Shown: one piece after another, positions 5,458 to 8,264 of the stretch
How positions within the stretch are numbered: the first letter of the stretch is position 1
Layout: the number at the start of each line of letters is the position of its first letter
Source: Aquificota bacterium
Lineage (GTDB): Bacteria; Aquificota; Aquificia; Aquificales; Aquificaceae
Reading direction: 5' to 3'
NCBI GenBank assembly: GCA_024280065.1
Contig: JAJRQX010000143.1
Location: 1-8,264 of the forward strand
DNA length: 8,264 bases
Notes under the pieces: generated by a model
What the model was told of the DNA's origin: nothing
Database searches by the model: none
Seen by the model: the letters and a program-made list of their open reading frames with translations, nothing else
Program-made: the position numbers and the translations under genes

Positions 5458-8264
5458 GGGAAGGATCGCAGCTTTCCCGGTTCTTCTCGGTCTCGGTGTG
5501 GGCGGTAACCTGATCAGCCTTGACCTCTTTTTTGACAGAATGAGCATACTCTTCGGCGGTGTGTTCCTGTACGTGGCCCTTGATATACTGGGTTTCTTCC
5601 TTTCGCTTCCCATAGCCCTTATACTCTGCCTCCAGGTCCAGCTTCTGACGGACAACACCTGGACCTCCTTCGCATACCTTCTTGAGTTCCTCACGGTGGC
5701 CGGCCTCAGGAGATACAGAATAGGCATGATAGCAGCCGACTGGGTTTACTGGGTCCTTATAGGGATTCCCCTGGTCTTCCTCTCTATGACCTGGTTTGAT
5801 GAGGCCGACAGGCTGGGGGCGGTAACGACAGCCCTCAAGTTCGCGGTAAACGGTCTCCTCAACGTGACCCTCGCGAGCCTGATAGTTCTCATATACAGAG
5901 GCTTCCTCAGGAGGGAGGTGGAGATAACCTTCAGGCAGGTCATCTTCGTCTCGCTGGTTGTGGTGGCGGTTATACCCCTTTTCCTAAAGGCGGTTTACGA
6001 CTCAAAGCGTGAGGAGAGAAGGATGATAGAGACCGTAAAGATAGACATGGACACGATTACAAGGAACGTCAGGAACCAGCTCCTCTACTGGCTTGACGTC
6101 CACTACGGAGCTGTGAGGGAGCTAGCCAACAGGCTCGTCATATGGGGACCAAGCAACAGGGAGCAGCTCCAGAAGGACACAGAGGCGATAAGGAGGTCCT
6201 TTGAAGAGTTCCACGCCTGCTACATAGCGGACAAGGAAGCAACTGCCATAACCTTTTATCCTGTCGTTAATCCTGCGGGAAGGTATATGATAGGGACAAA
6301 CTTCAACTACAGACCCTACTACAAGGAGATAAAGAGGACCTACAAGCACGTTTTCACCGAGGTCTTCATAGCAAAGTTCGCCTTAAGGCCTGTTGTGGGA
6401 ATAGCGGTCCCCGCCATAAAGGATGGTGAGTTCATAGGTTACGCCTACTGCGGACTTAACTTAGACCACGCCAGAAAGCTCATAGAGGAGTTCTCCCTGA
6501 AGAAAGGGGTATTCATAACCCTCGTTGACAGGAACGGAAAGGTCATAACCTCATCCTTCAGGGATGTGGATCCCCTGGAGGACTTTGACCCGGGGGACCT
6601 GAAGCCCATAAAGGGCGGTTTGGTTATCTCCCAAAAAGGTCCCGGAGAGATCTACTTCTTCAGGGAAGAGAAGCTGAGGGATGACATACCCTGGAGCGTT
6701 GTTACCCAGATCTCGGTGAAACCTTACAGGGACGCCCTATTCGCCAACCTCGTAAACCACTTCACCTCCATATACATAATAACCCTCATAGCCTTCCTCC
6801 TAGCCAGGTTCTTAGGAAGCACAATATACACGCCTATATCAAAGCTCTCCAGGTCAGTGTCTGAGATAGCCGCAAACATAGAGAAGAACCCTAAGATAGA
6901 CCTTCCCAGCGTGGACCTCTCGGATCTCAAGGTCTTGAGGGACGCCTTCGAGGGCCTCGCCAAGAAGGTAGTGGCTTACACGGAGGACCTTAAGAGGAAG
7001 GCCTACTACGATCCGCTTACAGAGCTTCCCAACAGGACTCTCCTCAGAGACAGGATACAGCAGGCCATAGCTTCAGCGAGGAGAGACGGGACGAAGGTAG
7101 CGGTCCTGTTCATAGATCTTGACTATTTCAAGACGGTGAACGATACCTACGGCCACGAGGTCGGTGACAGAATCCTGATTCAGGTGGCGAGGAGGCTAAG
7201 CTCTGTCTTCAGGGAGACGGACACGGTTGCCAGGTTCGGAGGAGACGAGTTCGTGGCTGTGATCGCGAACGTCAGGAACGTGGATGAGGTGGTCATGATG
7301 GCGGAGAGGATCCTGAGTCTCTTTGAGTTTCCCTTTGAGGCGAACGGGGAAGAGGTTTACCTCTCAGCATCCATAGGGATAACCTTCTACCCGGACAACG
7401 GCATGGACCCCACAACTCTTATAAAGAATGCGGACATGGCCATGTATAAAGCTAAGGAGGAGGGGAAGAACAGCTTCGCCTTTTTCAACGAGGACATGAA
7501 CAGAAGGGCTATGGAGATACTTACCGTAAAGAGCAAGATCCACAAGGCCCTTGATAGGGGAGAGTTCACGCTACACTTCCAGCCCATATACAGTATAGAG
7601 GACGCCTACCTGGTCGGCATGGAGGCCCTCCTCAGATGGGAGAGCCCTGACCTTGGGACATGTGAACCATCAAAGTTCATAGACATACTTGAGGAGCTCG
7701 GCCTCATAAGGGAGGTGGGTGCGTGGGTTATGAGGGAGGCATTCTCCATAACGAGGGAGTGGTGCAAGAGCTACGGGATAAACATCAGCGTGAACATATC
7801 ACCGAGACAGTTCGCGGACAGGAGGTTCCTTGAAAAGGTGGTCGGCATAATGAAGGAAGTGGGAGCGGACCCCGCTTGCATAACCCTTGAGATCACGGAG
7901 GGATCCCTGATGTATAACCCAGAGGAGTCGGAGAAGGTCCTGAAAAGGCTCAAGGCCCTCGGCTTCAAAGTGGCAATAGATGACTTCGGGACGGGCTACT
8001 CCTCTCTGGCATACCTGAAGAGACTCCCCGTTGACATAATCAAGATAGACATATCCTTCATAAGCAACGTGGTTTCAAACCCGGTGGACAGGGCCATAGT
8101 CTCAGCGATAGTGGACCTTTCAAGGACCCTTAACCTCAGGACGGTGGCTGAGGGTGTTGAGAGCCCCGACCAGCTCAGGGTTCTTGAGAACCTCGGGTGT
8201 AACTACGCTCAAGGGTTCCTGCTGGGAAGGCCAATGACCATGGAGGAGGCGGACCTACTTCTCA
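5447..8264 (+). CDS. Membrane-bound bifunctional cyclic di-GMP protein: 7-TM region, Cache, HAMP-like linker, GGDEF, EAL; 3' end outside window
   Basis: Inner-membrane sensor expected to make (GGDEF) and break down (EAL) cyclic di-GMP in response to an outside or membrane signal. 939 codons are visible in one uninterrupted frame, and only a few C-terminal residues should be missing. Residues 8-183 contain about seven hydrophobic helices, with positive loops RGRGR (2-6), RRYR (88-91) and FLRRE (153-157) placing the N-terminus inside. Residues about 184-435 form an extracytoplasmic Cache-like domain (NYRPYYKEI; PVVGIAVPAIKDGEFIGYAY), followed by a membrane helix at 439-461 and a HAMP-like coiled linker to about 515. 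The GGDEF domain (519-680) has DPLTELPN at 522-529, an intact GGDEF motif at 598-602 and an I-site RETD at 589-592, exactly five residues upstream. The EAL domain (700 onward) has EAL at 726-728, N783, E815, D845-D846, K866, E902 and Q922, so both active sites look complete. The ATG overlaps the end of mnmA by 11 bases. Confidence 0.93.
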   Translation, partial: MRGRGRIAAFPVLLGLGVGGNLISLDLFFDRMSILFGGVFLYVALDILGFFLSLPIALILCLQVQLLTDNTWTSFAYLLEFLTVAGLRRYRIGMIAADWVYWVLIGIPLVFLSMTWFDEADRLGAVTTALKFAVNGLLNVTLASLIVLIYRGFLRREVEITFRQVIFVSLVVVAVIPLFLKAVYDSKREERRMIETVKIDMDTITRNVRNQLLYWLDVHYGAVRELANRLVIWGPSNREQLQKDTEAIRRSFEEFHACYIADKEATAITFYPVVNPAGRYMIGTNFNYRPYYKEIKRTYKHVFTEVFIAKFALRPVVGIAVPAIKDGEFIGYAYCGLNLDHARKLIEEFSLKKGVFITLVDRNGKVITSSFRDVDPLEDFDPGDLKPIKGGLVISQKGPGEIYFFREEKLRDDIPWSVVTQISVKPYRDALFANLVNHFTSIYIITLIAFLLARFLGSTIYTPISKLSRSVSEIAANIEKNPKIDLPSVDLSDLKVLRDAFEGLAKKVVAYTEDLKRKAYYDPLTELPNRTLLRDRIQQAIASARRDGTKVAVLFIDLDYFKTVNDTYGHEVGDRILIQVARRLSSVFRETDTVARFGGDEFVAVIANVRNVDEVVMMAERILSLFEFPFEANGEEVYLSASIGITFYPDNGMDPTTLIKNADMAMYKAKEEGKNSFAFFNEDMNRRAMEILTVKSKIHKALDRGEFTLHFQPIYSIEDAYLVGMEALLRWESPDLGTCEPSKFIDILEELGLIREVGAWVMREAFSITREWCKSYGINISVNISPRQFADRRFLEKVVGIMKEVGADPACITLEITEGSLMYNPEESEKVLKRLKALGFKVAIDDFGTGYSSLAYLKRLPVDIIKIDISFISNVVSNPVDRAIVSAIVDLSRTLNLRTVAEGVESPDQLRVLENLGCNYAQGFLLGRPMTMEEADLLL

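Noticed and set aside
5458..8264. Apparent 2.8-kb non-coding right end
   Set aside because: Direct translation from 5447 gives one uninterrupted frame with Cache, GGDEF and EAL motifs. The region is fully coding and the gene simply runs off the window.

Overview
The window is a single block of six genes, all on the + strand, with almost no non-coding DNA. The longest gap is 21 bases, and three of the five junctions overlap. Arginine is written mostly AGG/AGA and isoleucine mostly ATA, Shine-Dalgarno sequences are purine-rich, and the proteins are rich in Glu, Lys and Arg. Together with the type of ribonucleotide reductase, this suggests a thermophilic bacterium of the Aquificales (Aquificaceae-like). 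This is an inference from composition and protein flavour; no 16S or other marker is present, and I do not name a genus.

Layout: (1) bases 2-1534, the C-terminal 510 residues of the class I ribonucleotide reductase large subunit (R1, NrdA), cut by the left edge. (2) 1556-2608, the complete R2 subunit (NrdB, 350 aa) with all metal ligands and the radical tyrosine, and no intein. (3) 2617-3915, an amidohydrolase of the MtaD (5'-methylthioadenosine/S-adenosylhomocysteine deaminase) family, starting at or across the nrdB stop codon. (4) 3912-4367, a 151-aa protein I do not recognise, coupled to the deaminase through a GTGA overlap. (5) 4381-5457, MnmA, the tRNA U34 2-thiouridylase, of the CxxC...C type. 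(6) 5447 to beyond the right edge, a large membrane protein (939 residues visible) with a seven-helix N-terminal region, a periplasmic Cache-like sensor domain, a HAMP-like linker, and intact GGDEF and EAL domains for making and breaking down cyclic di-GMP.

How the genes fit together: R1 and R2 form one enzyme that makes dNTPs. The deaminase probably clears nucleoside by-products of S-adenosylmethionine use (MTA, SAH, possibly 5'-deoxyadenosine). MnmA modifies tRNA wobble uridines. The last gene is a signalling protein with no obvious functional link to the others. Tight spacing suggests co-transcription, but such packing is common in compact genomes and does not prove a shared pathway. There are no RNA genes, mobile elements, CRISPR arrays or convincing terminators. 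The parts least explained by known biology are the 151-aa protein and the seven-helix input region of the cyclic di-GMP protein.
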